A stretch of DNA of 64,000 nucleotides, taken from the NCBI GenBank assembly GCA_964487255.1, contig CAZAQV010000032.1, positions 1-64,000 on the forward strand, written 5' to 3'. Position 1 is the stretch's first letter. Each line of letters starts with the position of its first letter. This DNA is from CAZAQV01 sp964487255. Lineage in GTDB: Bacteria; Myxococcota_A; Polyangia; Polyangiales; CAZAQV01. Of the stretch, positions 53,837 through 62,568 are shown piece by piece. Made by a program: the position numbers and the translations under genes. A model generated the notes under the pieces. The model saw only the letters and a list, made by a program, of their open reading frames with translations, was not told the origin of the DNA and did not search any database.

Positions 53837-55267
53837 CTACCGCAAGATGAGGCCATCTATGCAGCTAATGATGAGCTGTATCTCGGCGCCGCTATCGGCC
53901 TGTACCGTCGAGCATGCGTCAGGGCAAAGGTGAACGCTTCCGCCCGACGCATAGTATCCGCGGTTGTCGGCACAACTGCTCGGTGTCACGACACTGTGAA
54001 ACTCCTCGACGCTGCCCCCGGACGCCGTGTAGCGAAGGATGACGCCGTCAAAGTTGTATTGTTTGCCCTCAGGCGCAGCTGGCAGCGCATATTGGCAGGG
54101 CACCTGACTTCCTGCGATGGCGTTGCCCGCCAGCTTTTCAAACATCTTGTCGTAACTCGTCGTGTCGCCATCGTTGCACACCGAAAAACGGAGGCCGTCG
54201 CTGTCAATGCTCAGCTGTTGGTACACAGCGTCCACGGCACTTGCAGATCCACATTCTGCGGTTTGAATCCCATCACCAGGTGACCAGAAGAGATCGCCCG
54301 GCTTTTCTTGCAAACCGACCACACTGTGGAAGACGTAGTTGCGGCTGTTCGCGGTTCCAAACGCACCGCCACGCGCCGGATCGAAGAGCCAGTTTTCAAA
54401 GGCTGCGGCATTGACATCGCTTTCGTCGTCCGTGAAGACCACGAAAAACTTGAGGGCACCGTCGCGCAGGCGCGCACCCCAGCCGTTGGGTGCCAACCCT
54501 TGGCCGGACTTGCTCCCCTCTTCATATTTGTAAGCGTCGCGGTCAAAAGTGTACATCAAGGCTTCGAGCGCGTCATTGCTGTCGATCGCCTGATCAATGT
54601 GCGTGAACTTGGGTCCAGCTACCGGGGCTGGCTCGACCATATCCGTGACGCCGTCAGCATCGGCATCGCCGGAACCGATCTCACAACTGTTTCCACCAAG
54701 AGGCTCCGCAATACAGATGCCGAAAAAATCCTGAAGCTCGCCGTCGACTCTTGGAATCACTTGCTCCGTCTTGGAATTGGAGTTTCCGTAGTGGGCGATG
54801 AGCGTAACCTGATAGTCGATGCCCTTCTCATCCAAGATTTGAGAAAAACTATCGTTGATGAACGACTCGATACCTTTAATCTCCGCCTGCATGCTCGAAG
54901 ATGCGTCGACCGCAACGATGATGTCGAGCGGTCGCGACTCGGGGTTCGCGGTCGCGGTGGTATTTACGCACGCTTGGCCCTCGGGTGTGCTCGCACTGTC
55001 GTTGGGGTCGGAACCAAACTCGTACTCCTGATCGTCCGTGTAGCCGTCACCATCGCTGTCGCGAAGCATCGGGTTCGAGCCGATGCTTCTCTCCAAGGAA
55101 TCGCTAAGCCCGTCTCCGTCGGTATCCATGCCTTCGCCGATCACGCCCGCATCCGCGTCACCAACTTCAACGCCACTTTTGCCGCCAGCCTCGCCGCAAG
55201 CCACGCCGGCAATGGCCAGCACTCCCCCAAAACTCAGTATGTACGCTTTACTCAACATCCCGCTCAT
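53837..55267 (-). CDS. vWA lipoprotein with calcium-binding thrombospondin-3-type repeats
   Basis: A 476-residue lipoprotein (LSFGGVLAIAGVACGEAGGK, Cys near 24). Residues ~48-95 carry two DxDGDGxxD repeats (DTDGDGLSDSLERSIGSNP, DSDGDGYTDDQEYEFGSDP). A von Willebrand A domain follows (~110-400) with a MIDAS start IIVAVDASSSMQAEIKGIES, a large insert with another DADADGVTD loop, and KFFVVFTDDESDVNA. The C-terminal ~90 residues are Cys-rich. vWA domains bind ligands through Mg2+, and a surface role is likely. Upstream it is divergent from the beta-rich lipoprotein gene. Confidence 0.85.
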   Translation of the reverse strand: MSGMLSKAYILSFGGVLAIAGVACGEAGGKSGVEVGDADAGVIGEGMDTDGDGLSDSLERSIGSNPMLRDSDGDGYTDDQEYEFGSDPNDSASTPEGQACVNTTATANPESRPLDIIVAVDASSSMQAEIKGIESFINDSFSQILDEKGIDYQVTLIAHYGNSNSKTEQVIPRVDGELQDFFGICIAEPLGGNSCEIGSGDADADGVTDMVEPAPVAGPKFTHIDQAIDSNDALEALMYTFDRDAYKYEEGSKSGQGLAPNGWGARLRDGALKFFVVFTDDESDVNAAAFENWLFDPARGGAFGTANSRNYVFHSVVGLQEKPGDLFWSPGDGIQTAECGSASAVDAVYQQLSIDSDGLRFSVCNDGDTTSYDKMFEKLAGNAIAGSQVPCQYALPAAPEGKQYNFDGVILRYTASGGSVEEFHSVVTPSSCADNRGYYASGGSVHLCPDACSTVQADSGAEIQLIISCIDGLILR

Positions 55268-55456
55268 CTCCCTAACGTAGTGCCCAACCCCTCCAAAATT
55301 GATGAAAAAATCTCATTCCTGCTTCGTCCTCCCATGCATAGCAACGCCCGTGCCGTACAGGCGACCCTTGGATCCTTTGGGAAAATTGAGCCGAGAGGCG
55401 CAGTTCGTGCGAGATTTGAGCGCCTTGGAGCCCAAAATGCACCTATAACTGCCTGC

Positions 55457-56371
55457 GTGGAGAATACACTTCATCGTATACTTCCCGCACTTTGCCTGGT
55501 TTGCGCTTGTGGCGCGGCACCTCCACAAGACAACGCCAATGCGCTTTATCGCGACCTGCGGCGCATCGTTGCCATCGAGGAAGACACCGAATGGGTCGTC
55601 GACCGCACGGAGTACGAAGACGCCCTGGCATCTGCGCTGAAGAGTGTTTGCCAAGTCTCGCCGCTCGAGCGCGCCGAACTCTCAACGTGGTTGGACACTC
55701 AGATCAGACTCGAAGGGGGCGCGTCCCAACGTCGTTACCTGCTGGGCGAGTCACTGTCGGAGCTCTCCGAAACGCAAACGCTCGAGCGCGTTGCGGGACT
55801 CTTGGCCTACGCCGAGAAGCACGCCAGCGCAGACTGCCCGTACTGGCTTCAGGCCCAAGAAGACTTCGACGCCGTCCACGGCAGTTACGGCCGCCTGGTG
55901 ATCATGGGCGAGAGTTTCGGCGGCGGCTCACTTCTGCTGCGCGACGGAAAGGCGCGCCTGGGCGGCGGGGGCGGCGGGCGCCTCACGCTGGGCTCCGGCC
56001 TGTCCACGACACTCACCCTCGTCGGCGGGCTCGAAGTGACCGCTTCGGCGACAATTCGTGAAGACAGCGCAGGCGCGCTCAATCCGAGGGTCAATGTCCT
56101 GATGGCAGCCCCACTGATCCTGCGTATCAGTGATTCGCACTGGTACTACGACTTCGAGGTGACCGGCGGCGCGCAGGTGGATGATGATGAAGGGTTGGCG
56201 CCGATGTTTCGCGCCGCATTTTCGTCGGGCATCGCTGCCCTTCGCGTGGGCGACCTCCAACCTTACGGCGGTCTGTGGCTCGGCTACGAGTACCTCGGCG
56301 CATTCGACAGCGGACCTCCAACACACGCGATTCGCCTAGGCACACGCGTGGGTTTCAACTTTGCCCCATAG
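55457..56371 (+). CDS. Hypothetical lipoprotein with beta-rich C-terminal half
   Basis: I do not recognise this gene. From GTG 55457 it gives 304 residues: a lipoprotein signal (LHRILPALCLVCACGAAPPQ), a helical, Cys-containing half (RTEYEDALASALKSVCQVSP, CPYWLQAQEDFDAVHG), then from ~170 a Gly-rich turn (ARLGGGGGGRLTLGSG) and alternating strands (TTLTLVGGLEVTASATI, LRISDSHWYYDFEVTGGAQV, YGGLWLGYEYLG) ending RLGTRVGFNFAP. The second half resembles an outer-membrane-associated beta structure, as an inference. The very long frame upstream (from 54308) is antisense to the vWA gene and is not coding. Confidence 0.65.
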   Translation: MENTLHRILPALCLVCACGAAPPQDNANALYRDLRRIVAIEEDTEWVVDRTEYEDALASALKSVCQVSPLERAELSTWLDTQIRLEGGASQRRYLLGESLSELSETQTLERVAGLLAYAEKHASADCPYWLQAQEDFDAVHGSYGRLVIMGESFGGGSLLLRDGKARLGGGGGGRLTLGSGLSTTLTLVGGLEVTASATIREDSAGALNPRVNVLMAAPLILRISDSHWYYDFEVTGGAQVDDDEGLAPMFRAAFSSGIAALRVGDLQPYGGLWLGYEYLGAFDSGPPTHAIRLGTRVGFNFAP

Positions 56372-56494
56372 TTTTATCCGCGAGATCAAGTCTCCTTCGA
56401 ACAAGCACCTCTTCGGGGATGCCCGCAGAGTTGTCGCTTGCAAAATGACGTCCGAGTATTTCCATGCGCGAACTTTACTCGATTTCGATCTAGG

Positions 56495-58426
56495 ATGGTG
56501 AGCCTCGTGCCCGTCCTCGTCGCCAACGGTATCTCTCAAAGCTACGGAACCCGTATCGTTCTTAGCGGCGTGGATATTGCGATCGAGGAAGGCGTGTGCG
56601 CAGGCCTGGTCGGAGACAACGGGTCCGGCAAAAGCACGCTGATCCGCATTCTGAGCGGTGAGGAAAAGCCTGATGCGGGTGAGGTGATCGCGCGTGGCGA
56701 CGCTTCTATCGCTGTACTGAGTCAAGACCCGCAGTGGGACCCTGGTCACACTGCCTTGCAAGCCGCGATGGCGGGTCTGACGCGATGGCAAGCCGCACTC
56801 GACCGTTATCAGCAAATCGCGGAGGGCCTGGCAAAACCCGACGCCGACCTTGAAGCACGGCTCGAGGCGCAGGCCGCGACACAGGCCGAGCTCGAACGTC
56901 TTGGGGGTTTTGATCGCGAACCCGAGGCCCGTGCCATGCTCGACCGCCTCAACGTGCGCGATCCCGAACAGAACGTGACCGCAATGAGCGGCGGCGAGAA
57001 GCGACGCGTGGCCCTCGCCCGAACACTCCTGCAACGGCCAGACCTGCTCATTCTCGACGAGCCGACCAATCACCTCGATGTCGAAACCATCGAGTGGCTC
57101 CAAGAGCATCTCACGCGAGACCAACCGGGCGCCGTGCTCTTGGTCACACACGACCGTTACTTCCTCGACCGCATCGCCGAGGTTACTTTCGAACTCTCTC
57201 AAGGAACGATCTTCCGCTTCGAAGGCGGTTACTCGAGCTACCTTGAGGCCAAAGCCGAGCGCGAAGCCCACGAAAACCGTGTGGAGCGCAACCGACAGAA
57301 CTTTCTTCGGCGTGAGCTTGAGTGGCTGCGCCGCAGCCCTTCGGCCCGACGGACGAAACAGAAAGCCCGGATCACACGCGCCGAGGCTGCGATCGATGCC
57401 CGACCGGCCACGAAGACACGTTCTCTTGAGCTTGAGGTCGACACGGTACGAAGTGGACACACCATCTTGGACCTCGAAGCCCTAAGCGTCGCCATCGGCG
57501 GCAACACGCTCATCGAAGACTTGTCGCTCTTTCTGACACGTGGCGAGCGCGTGGGCATCGTGGGCCCCAACGGTTCCGGAAAGACCACGCTGCTGCGCAC
57601 GATACTCGGCGAAGTACCGCCGAAAAGTGGGCACTTCAAGCTCGGCCAGAACACCAAAGTCAGCTACCTCGGGCAAGACCGCGAGGGTCTCGACTTAGAT
57701 AAGAGCGTGACTGAAAACGTAGCCGGCAGCCACAGTCACATCCGCGTCAAAGACAAGGATGTGAACGTCCGCAGCTACCTCGAACGCTTCTTGTTCACCG
57801 TTCCGCAACAAAAGCAGCCCGTCGCCGCGCTCTCCGGAGGAGAGAAAACACGCGTACTGTTGGCCAAGCTACTGCTCGAACCCGCCAACTTGCTGGTCCT
57901 CGACGAGCCGACCAACGACCTCGACATCACAACCATTGCCTCACTCGAGCAAATGCTCCTGGAAATGGACGCAACCGCGCTCGTGGTCACGCATGACCGC
58001 TACTTCCTCGACCGCATTGCGACTGCAATCCTCGCCTTCGAAGGGCGGGGAAGAGCCGTTCGCTACGAGGGCAACTACAGCATGTACCGCGCACTCAAAG
58101 CGCAAGCGCGCAGCAAAACCAAGCCGAGCAAGGCGCTATCCTCAGCGGCGTCCTCGAAGACGCGACCATCGACACCCACAGAATCTTCGAAAAAGCTTAC
58201 CTATGCCGAACGGCTCGAACTCGAGCAAATCGTCGACGAGATCTCGGCACTTGAGGAGCAAGTTTCGAGCCTAGAGCAAAGACTCTCCGACCCTGCGCTC
58301 TACTGCAGCGACGATGGTACCGAGGCCCGCCGCGTTCACCAATCACTTGAACACACCCGCGCCACGCTCGAAAACAGGATGGCACGCTGGACGGAGCTCG
58401 AAGAGCGCCGTGAAACCCAACCTTAA
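56495..58426 (+). CDS. ABC-F ATPase, Uup-like
   Basis: A ~643-residue protein with two ABC domains and no membrane part, as in ABC-F factors that act on ribosomes or, for Uup, in DNA/ribosome maintenance. NBD1: GDNGSGKSTLIRILSG, MSGGEKRRVALARTLL, LLILDEPTNHLDVE. NBD2: GPNGSGKTTLLRTILGE, LSGGEKTRVLLAKLLL, LLVLDEPTNDLDI. The linker (REAHENRVERNRQNFLRREL) is the interdomain arm. The C-terminal ~85 residues (LTYAERLELEQIVDEISALE) form the coiled coil typical of Uup. The ATG at 56495 is chosen; the upstream extension lacks homology-like character. Confidence 0.9.
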   Translation: MVSLVPVLVANGISQSYGTRIVLSGVDIAIEEGVCAGLVGDNGSGKSTLIRILSGEEKPDAGEVIARGDASIAVLSQDPQWDPGHTALQAAMAGLTRWQAALDRYQQIAEGLAKPDADLEARLEAQAATQAELERLGGFDREPEARAMLDRLNVRDPEQNVTAMSGGEKRRVALARTLLQRPDLLILDEPTNHLDVETIEWLQEHLTRDQPGAVLLVTHDRYFLDRIAEVTFELSQGTIFRFEGGYSSYLEAKAEREAHENRVERNRQNFLRRELEWLRRSPSARRTKQKARITRAEAAIDARPATKTRSLELEVDTVRSGHTILDLEALSVAIGGNTLIEDLSLFLTRGERVGIVGPNGSGKTTLLRTILGEVPPKSGHFKLGQNTKVSYLGQDREGLDLDKSVTENVAGSHSHIRVKDKDVNVRSYLERFLFTVPQQKQPVAALSGGEKTRVLLAKLLLEPANLLVLDEPTNDLDITTIASLEQMLLEMDATALVVTHDRYFLDRIATAILAFEGRGRAVRYEGNYSMYRALKAQARSKTKPSKALSSAASSKTRPSTPTESSKKLTYAERLELEQIVDEISALEEQVSSLEQRLSDPALYCSDDGTEARRVHQSLEHTRATLENRMARWTELEERRETQP

Positions 58427-58547
58427 GACCGGATGCTTTCCAAAAGACGTTTCCGCCCGATCAGCGAAAGATTCTGTTTTCGGTCGGAGAGTCGGCGATT
58501 GACCAGCGATGGGGTCGTTCACGAAAACCAAAGAGAAAACAGCCGGC

Positions 58548-60362
58548 TCATCCAGGTAGTGGAGCGGGGGCCTGATGAGCGGCTGCGCTGGGGCGTTCAC
58601 CCGTTTGGACCGTCCAAAGTGCAGCATAGATTCCGCCCCGTTCAAGCAGATCCTCGTGCCGTCCTTGTTCCACGATGCGCCCTGCATCGAGCACGACAAT
58701 GTTGTCGGCATGTCGAATGGTCGAGAGGCGATGCGCGATCACGATGGTCGTTCGCTCCGCCGAAATCCGGTCGAGAGAACGTTGGATGGCGGCTTCGGTT
58801 TCGTTGTCGACGGCACTCGTCGCCTCATCGAGAACGAAGATTGGCGCGCTCTTCAGGATGGCGCGGGCCAATGAAATGCGCTGACGCTGTCCACCCGAGA
58901 GTTTTTGGCCACGCTCACCCACGACCGAATCGTACCCTTTGGGCAACCTTTCGATGAAACCATGTGCCTCTGCGGCTCGGGCGGCTGCCTGCACCTCAAC
59001 AAGCTGCGCATCAGGGCGCGCATAAGCGATGTTGTCACGTACGGTGCCATGAAAAAGAAACACATCCTGGCTCACGAATGCGATCGATTGCCTGAGCGAG
59101 CGCAGGTCGAGTTCGCGCACATCGCGTCCCTCAACGCGGACCACACCCGCATCAACATCGTAAAAACGCAAGAGTAGTTTCAACAGGGTGCTCTTCCCCG
59201 CACCGGTGGCGCCCACGATGGCCGTGGTTTTGCCCGGCGGGAAGGCGAGATCGATGTTCTCGAGAACAAGAGGCGTGTCCTCCGAGTACCGAAATGAAAC
59301 ATTTTCGAATTCAACCTGACCTTCGATCATATCAGGTAGGGCTTTGTTGCCTCGCCGAATGTCGACTTGGGTATGCAAGAGGTCCAGTACCCGGTCGGTA
59401 GACGCCATCGCGCGCTGGTATTGATCGAACGTGCTTCCCAGCCGTGTAAGCGGCCAAAGCAGCCTCTGCGTCAGAAAGATGAGCACGCTGTAGAGTCCGA
59501 CCGCGAGCGAGCCATCGGCGACAAGTCTTCCACCGTAGACGAGCGTCGCCGCAAAACCAACGACGATCACCATGCGGATGAGCGGCGAAAACGCCGAACT
59601 CAGGCGAATCGCATGCCGATTACTTTCCTGGTAGTCGTCGCTGAGCGACATCATGCGCTCGGTCTCAAAATCTTCGGCCGTGAAGCTCTTAATGGTGGCA
59701 ATTCCGCCAATATTATTCGCCAGGGTCTCGTTGAGCCGCGAGACGCGCTCGCGAACGTCTGCATACCGGGGCGCAATGCGGCGCTGGAACAGAAACGACC
59801 CCCACAAGATGAGGGGCACGGGTACGAAGGCCATAATCGCGATGGGCACGGAGATCCCGAAGTACATCGCTCCCACCGCGACGACGGTCGTGCTTACCTG
59901 AAGCACTTCGTTGGCGCCGTCATCCAAAAAACGCTCGAGTTGGTTGATGTCGTCATTGAGGATCGACATCAACCGACCCGTACTCTGGTTTTCAAAGTAG
60001 CGCAGCCCGAGCTCTTGCACGTGCCGGTAGCTGTCCATGCGAAGTTCGTGCTGAATGCGCTGCGCCAAATTTCGCCACAGCACCTTGTAGGCATACTCAA
60101 AGACCGACTCAAGTCCCCAAATGATGACGGTGACCACCGCCAGAGCAACGAGCTGGTCCATCAGATCTCGTATCCCAAACTCGGCAAGCCACGAATCCTC
60201 TTCTTTGACCACGACATCGATCGCAACGCCGATCAAGAGTGGAGGGGCAAGATCAAATAGCTTGTTCAAGACCGAGCATGCAATCGCCAAGCTAAGTTGG
60301 CCGCGATGATGACGGCAATGTCGGAACAGCCGACGCAACGGGTGAACATCTTGGTGTCGCAT
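58548..60362 (-). CDS. MsbA-like ABC exporter (fused membrane and ATPase domains)
   Basis: A 604-residue half-transporter that works as a homodimer or heterodimer. The N-terminal ~330 residues hold six membrane helices (LIGVAIDVVVKEEDSWLAEF, FAATLVYGGRLVADGSLAVG) and the TATIKSF-like coupling stretch GGIATIKSFTAEDFET. The ATPase domain has Walker A GATGAGKSTLLKLLLRF, Q-loop SQDVFLFHGTVRDNI, signature LSGGQRQRISLARAIL, Walker B PIFVLDEATSAVDNETE and the H-loop IVIAHRLSTIRHAD. It is a lipid or drug exporter type; the substrate is unknown. Confidence 0.9.
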   Translation of the reverse strand: MRHQDVHPLRRLFRHCRHHRGQLSLAIACSVLNKLFDLAPPLLIGVAIDVVVKEEDSWLAEFGIRDLMDQLVALAVVTVIIWGLESVFEYAYKVLWRNLAQRIQHELRMDSYRHVQELGLRYFENQSTGRLMSILNDDINQLERFLDDGANEVLQVSTTVVAVGAMYFGISVPIAIMAFVPVPLILWGSFLFQRRIAPRYADVRERVSRLNETLANNIGGIATIKSFTAEDFETERMMSLSDDYQESNRHAIRLSSAFSPLIRMVIVVGFAATLVYGGRLVADGSLAVGLYSVLIFLTQRLLWPLTRLGSTFDQYQRAMASTDRVLDLLHTQVDIRRGNKALPDMIEGQVEFENVSFRYSEDTPLVLENIDLAFPPGKTTAIVGATGAGKSTLLKLLLRFYDVDAGVVRVEGRDVRELDLRSLRQSIAFVSQDVFLFHGTVRDNIAYARPDAQLVEVQAAARAAEAHGFIERLPKGYDSVVGERGQKLSGGQRQRISLARAILKSAPIFVLDEATSAVDNETEAAIQRSLDRISAERTTIVIAHRLSTIRHADNIVVLDAGRIVEQGRHEDLLERGGIYAALWTVQTGERPSAAAHQAPAPLPG

Positions 60363-60393
60363 GCGAGAGGATCGAGTTCGCCGAAAAACGAAC

Positions 60394-60497
60394 GCCTGCC
60401 GAGGGACGGCAGGCTTTCGATTTTGGAGGTTCAGCTACTTTCACGCTTTCATCAGAAGGTAGGAGGACAAATGACTACATACGCAACAGGACTATAA
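60394..60497 (+). other. Hairpin / Shine-Dalgarno / mini-ORF element, copy A
   Basis: A 7-bp stem GCCTGCC/GGCAGGC (60394-60414) with loop GAGGGAC is followed by a T-rich stretch, GGAGG, CTAC, then GGTAGGAGGACAA directly before an ATG at 60471 that opens an eight-codon frame (M-T-T-Y-A-T-G-L, stop at 60495-60497). The same order of parts recurs in copy B. The hairpin plus T-run could also act as a terminator on either strand. Confidence 0.45.
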
Positions 60498-60502
60498 GGC
60501 AA

Positions 60503-60751
60503 GCGGGTTTTGGCCCCTAATTTCTGCAGCACTCCCACATAACCCCTGTTGTTTCAGTTGCTTATGCACCACCGACTTCACCTCTGTCCTCGCTGGGTTC
60601 CGACTTCAGGAACTGTCAGACTCTTTGGCAAGGGGGTTGTGTTGGCGAGTAATTGTAGTTCTCGTAGGTGCCAGCGCGAGGTAGGACAAGTCGGAAGACT
60701 GTATCCTTGTGTGGCCCGGGTCCATCCGACGCCATTAACGCCAAAACCCGC
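60503..60751. repeat. 12-bp inverted repeat bounding ~250 bp
   Basis: GCGGGTTTTGGC at 60503-60514 is the exact reverse complement of GCCAAAACCCGC at 60740-60751. The enclosed ~225 bp hold no supported gene. The right arm is also part of the stem of hairpin element B. It may be a small transposon-like element or a long-range RNA fold. Confidence 0.4.
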
Positions 60752-60825
60752 CAGGAGGGAGGCGGGTTTTGACGTTTTCGGAGGCTACGGCGGCAGGTTA
60801 GGAGGACATGGCCGCTTGTTCTTAG
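60742..60825 (+). other. Hairpin / Shine-Dalgarno / mini-ORF element, copy B
   Basis: An 11-bp stem (60742-60752 with 60761-60771, loop AGGAGGGA) is followed by TTTTCGGAGG, CTAC and GGTTAGGAGGAC directly before an ATG at 60808 that opens a five-codon frame (M-A-A-C-S, stop at 60823-60825). Because the arms are AAAACCC/GGGTTTT, the hairpin would also terminate transcripts from either side. Confidence 0.45.
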
Positions 60826-61129
60826 TTCTTCACTAGAGCAAACGCCGGGCCAATCACTTTTCGAGATGATCATTGTGAAATCTGCCTCGAGGGACTGTGG
60901 GTGTGTTTTCTAGACTATGGTCTGTCAAACAACACCCCACACCCACCCTCCCCCGAAACCGTGACCTTGGTCCCCTTCATTGCGCAGCTCGTTCCTCAGA
61001 TGCGTAGTTCGAGATGATATCCGTCGCAGCAATGATTCGAGTCGATATTGGTCGAAACATCGAGCCCTTCAGCAAATCCGGGCTCGGCGCGGAGACTCAG
61101 GCGACCCGATGTGCGTGCAAACCGCCGTC

Positions 61130-61282
61130 GATGAACCCGCACGGCTTGGGGCTCACATTCCAAACAACGGACTTCCGGGTTGGCTCGTTCTCAAAAGAGG
61201 TTTGCGTAAACTCAACCTGCTTGCTCAATGCCTTGCGCTTGCGGGTCCCTCACATACCGATGAGGATGTGATCAATCTTTAG
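61130..61282 (+). pseudogene. Remnant of a Tn5/IS4-type transposase C-terminus
   Basis: The plus-strand frame ending at 61282 reads ARLGAHIPNNGLPGWLVLKR followed by GLRKLNLLAQCLALAG. This follows the C-terminal pattern of Tn5-like IS4 transposases (A-x-LGG-x-h-x-R-x-x-D-G-x-PG-x-x-x-LWRGLRRL). The upstream part of the frame does not resemble a transposase, and no ends are seen, so this is decayed debris. The assignment is by pattern memory only. Confidence 0.45.
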
Positions 61283-61311
61283 GGCACCGCCAGGACTTAC
61301 GTTTTTCCGAG

Positions 61312-62568
61312 TTATTTTCCAGGTTCAGGAGAATCATTAGCCAAGATCAGAACACCGCTTTCGATCAGCCGTTCGACGACGGATCTTACTTCGTCCCAGC
61401 TCAGATCAGTCGCACCGATCGCTTCTTGTAGTGAGAAGGTGCGTGATTTAACTATCCATTCTGCGAGTTGAAATAAGTGTGCTTCGTCTGGTTCAAAAGA
61501 GACACAATGGGGTCCATGAAAGATTTCTGTACACGGGTCGGGACTGCTTGAAATGCGCGCGTACATCGGTCCTAAATATGCGTGTTGAACGATAGTGTCT
61601 GGAAGCAGATTTATCTCTGCGGGTTCCGGTTCACCTCGGACTTCCGCGATACTTGAGTTCGTGAGCGATGGACTCACAGCGCGCGCGCGCAAGATGGTAC
61701 TAACTAACTCATCGGGCGAAATGGCTCGGACGGAATCTGCGAGTCTGTCTCGCATCTGAAGCAAGGCGCCCTCATCTGCTTCGATGTGGGGACGGATTTC
61801 CCGATTTGTGACCTCTCGTTCGAGGGTGTCTTTCATGAGGCTGAATAGTGAAAAAGAGTTGAAGCCTACTAGAAGACTGAGCGACGGCGTTTCGACAATT
61901 TCTGAGATCTCATGCCAAAGCCCCGATGGTACGTACATCAAATCGCCTGGCGTCATCACAAATTCCTCTAGGGCATGTGATTCAGGAAGCTGACGAAACA
62001 TTTCGTACTGCCACTCTTCAAAGACGCTCTTATAGACTTCCGAACTGTGTAGCTGCCCGTAGCGGTGAGGCCAAGACACCGCCACTTCGGGAGCTACTCT
62101 CCAACGCTTTTTTCCCGCCAGTTGCATGTTGATAACGCCACGTCCATCAAAATGTAGAGGGACTGGCTCTTTCGCTACAGTGAGAATTATGATGAGATGG
62201 ACCCCCCCCAGATGTCCAGTCTCTGCTCGGATGGTTTCTGCAAATCTAGTCCACGAGACCCCAAAATGCTCAATGTCAGTAAGGTGAATATCCCGCCCCT
62301 GCTCGAGAAGCGCAAAAGGATCCCGGTTCCCCAATCTGATCCGCTCGCGGTTTCCTCTTCTGTCTGGCTCGACCACCTGCCAATCTGGCTCCGGGTCGGA
62401 TAAAAGCTCGTAGGCCTGATCAAGTGTCAAGATTGAGGCGAACTTATCCGCCGGCCCCGGTACATACAGAGGCGCTTTCTGCCAAATATCGCTGCAAAAT
62501 TTTGATGGCGAGTACGGGTGGAGTAATCGTGCCAATACATCTGTAGGTGTCCGAATGACTCGTGTCAT
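61312..62568 (-). CDS. JmjC-domain (YcfD/ROX-type) oxygenase A
   Basis: A 418-residue cupin protein of the JmjC ribosomal-oxygenase type (PF08007), Fe(II)/2-oxoglutarate enzymes that hydroxylate protein side chains. The N-terminal IWQKAPLYVPG matches the family's HWEKKP opening. Iron ligands: H139-x-D141 in PVPLHFDGRGVINMQL and distal H219 in YVPSGLWHEI; GKKRWRVAP follows as expected. The last ~60 residues (LAEWIVKSRTFSLQEAIGAT, DLSWDEVRSVVERLIESG) look like the winged-helix domain of YcfD. It starts with ATG overlapping the stop of gene B by four bases. Base composition is more A/T-rich than the rest of the window, a sign of transfer. The target is unknown. Confidence 0.85.
   Translation of the reverse strand: MTRVIRTPTDVLARLLHPYSPSKFCSDIWQKAPLYVPGPADKFASILTLDQAYELLSDPEPDWQVVEPDRRGNRERIRLGNRDPFALLEQGRDIHLTDIEHFGVSWTRFAETIRAETGHLGGVHLIIILTVAKEPVPLHFDGRGVINMQLAGKKRWRVAPEVAVSWPHRYGQLHSSEVYKSVFEEWQYEMFRQLPESHALEEFVMTPGDLMYVPSGLWHEISEIVETPSLSLLVGFNSFSLFSLMKDTLEREVTNREIRPHIEADEGALLQMRDRLADSVRAISPDELVSTILRARAVSPSLTNSSIAEVRGEPEPAEINLLPDTIVQHAYLGPMYARISSSPDPCTEIFHGPHCVSFEPDEAHLFQLAEWIVKSRTFSLQEAIGATDLSWDEVRSVVERLIESGVLILANDSPEPGK

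Larger units (their letters stand above)
60363..61311. other. Gene-poor spacer with repeats and transposon debris
   Basis: Nearly 950 bp without a supported intact gene between the ABC exporter and the JmjC pair. It holds two related hairpin/mini-ORF elements (60394-60497, 60742-60825), a 12-bp inverted repeat spanning 60503-60751 and a transposase remnant near 61130-61282. Small frames on both strands here (for example 60549-60836 plus, 60616-60873 minus) run through the hairpins and look non-coding. Confidence 0.6.

Noticed and set aside
54308..55456. 380-codon N-terminal extension of the beta-rich lipoprotein
   Set aside because: It runs antisense through the vWA gene; the lipoprotein signal at 55457 marks the real start.
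56336..57460. Minus-strand frame of 374 codons
   Set aside because: Antisense to the ABC-F gene with intact Walker and signature motifs.
60549..60873. Small frames on both strands as possible peptide precursors for the JmjC pair
   Set aside because: They pass through the terminator-like hairpin, have no leader/core pattern and no suitable ribosome site.
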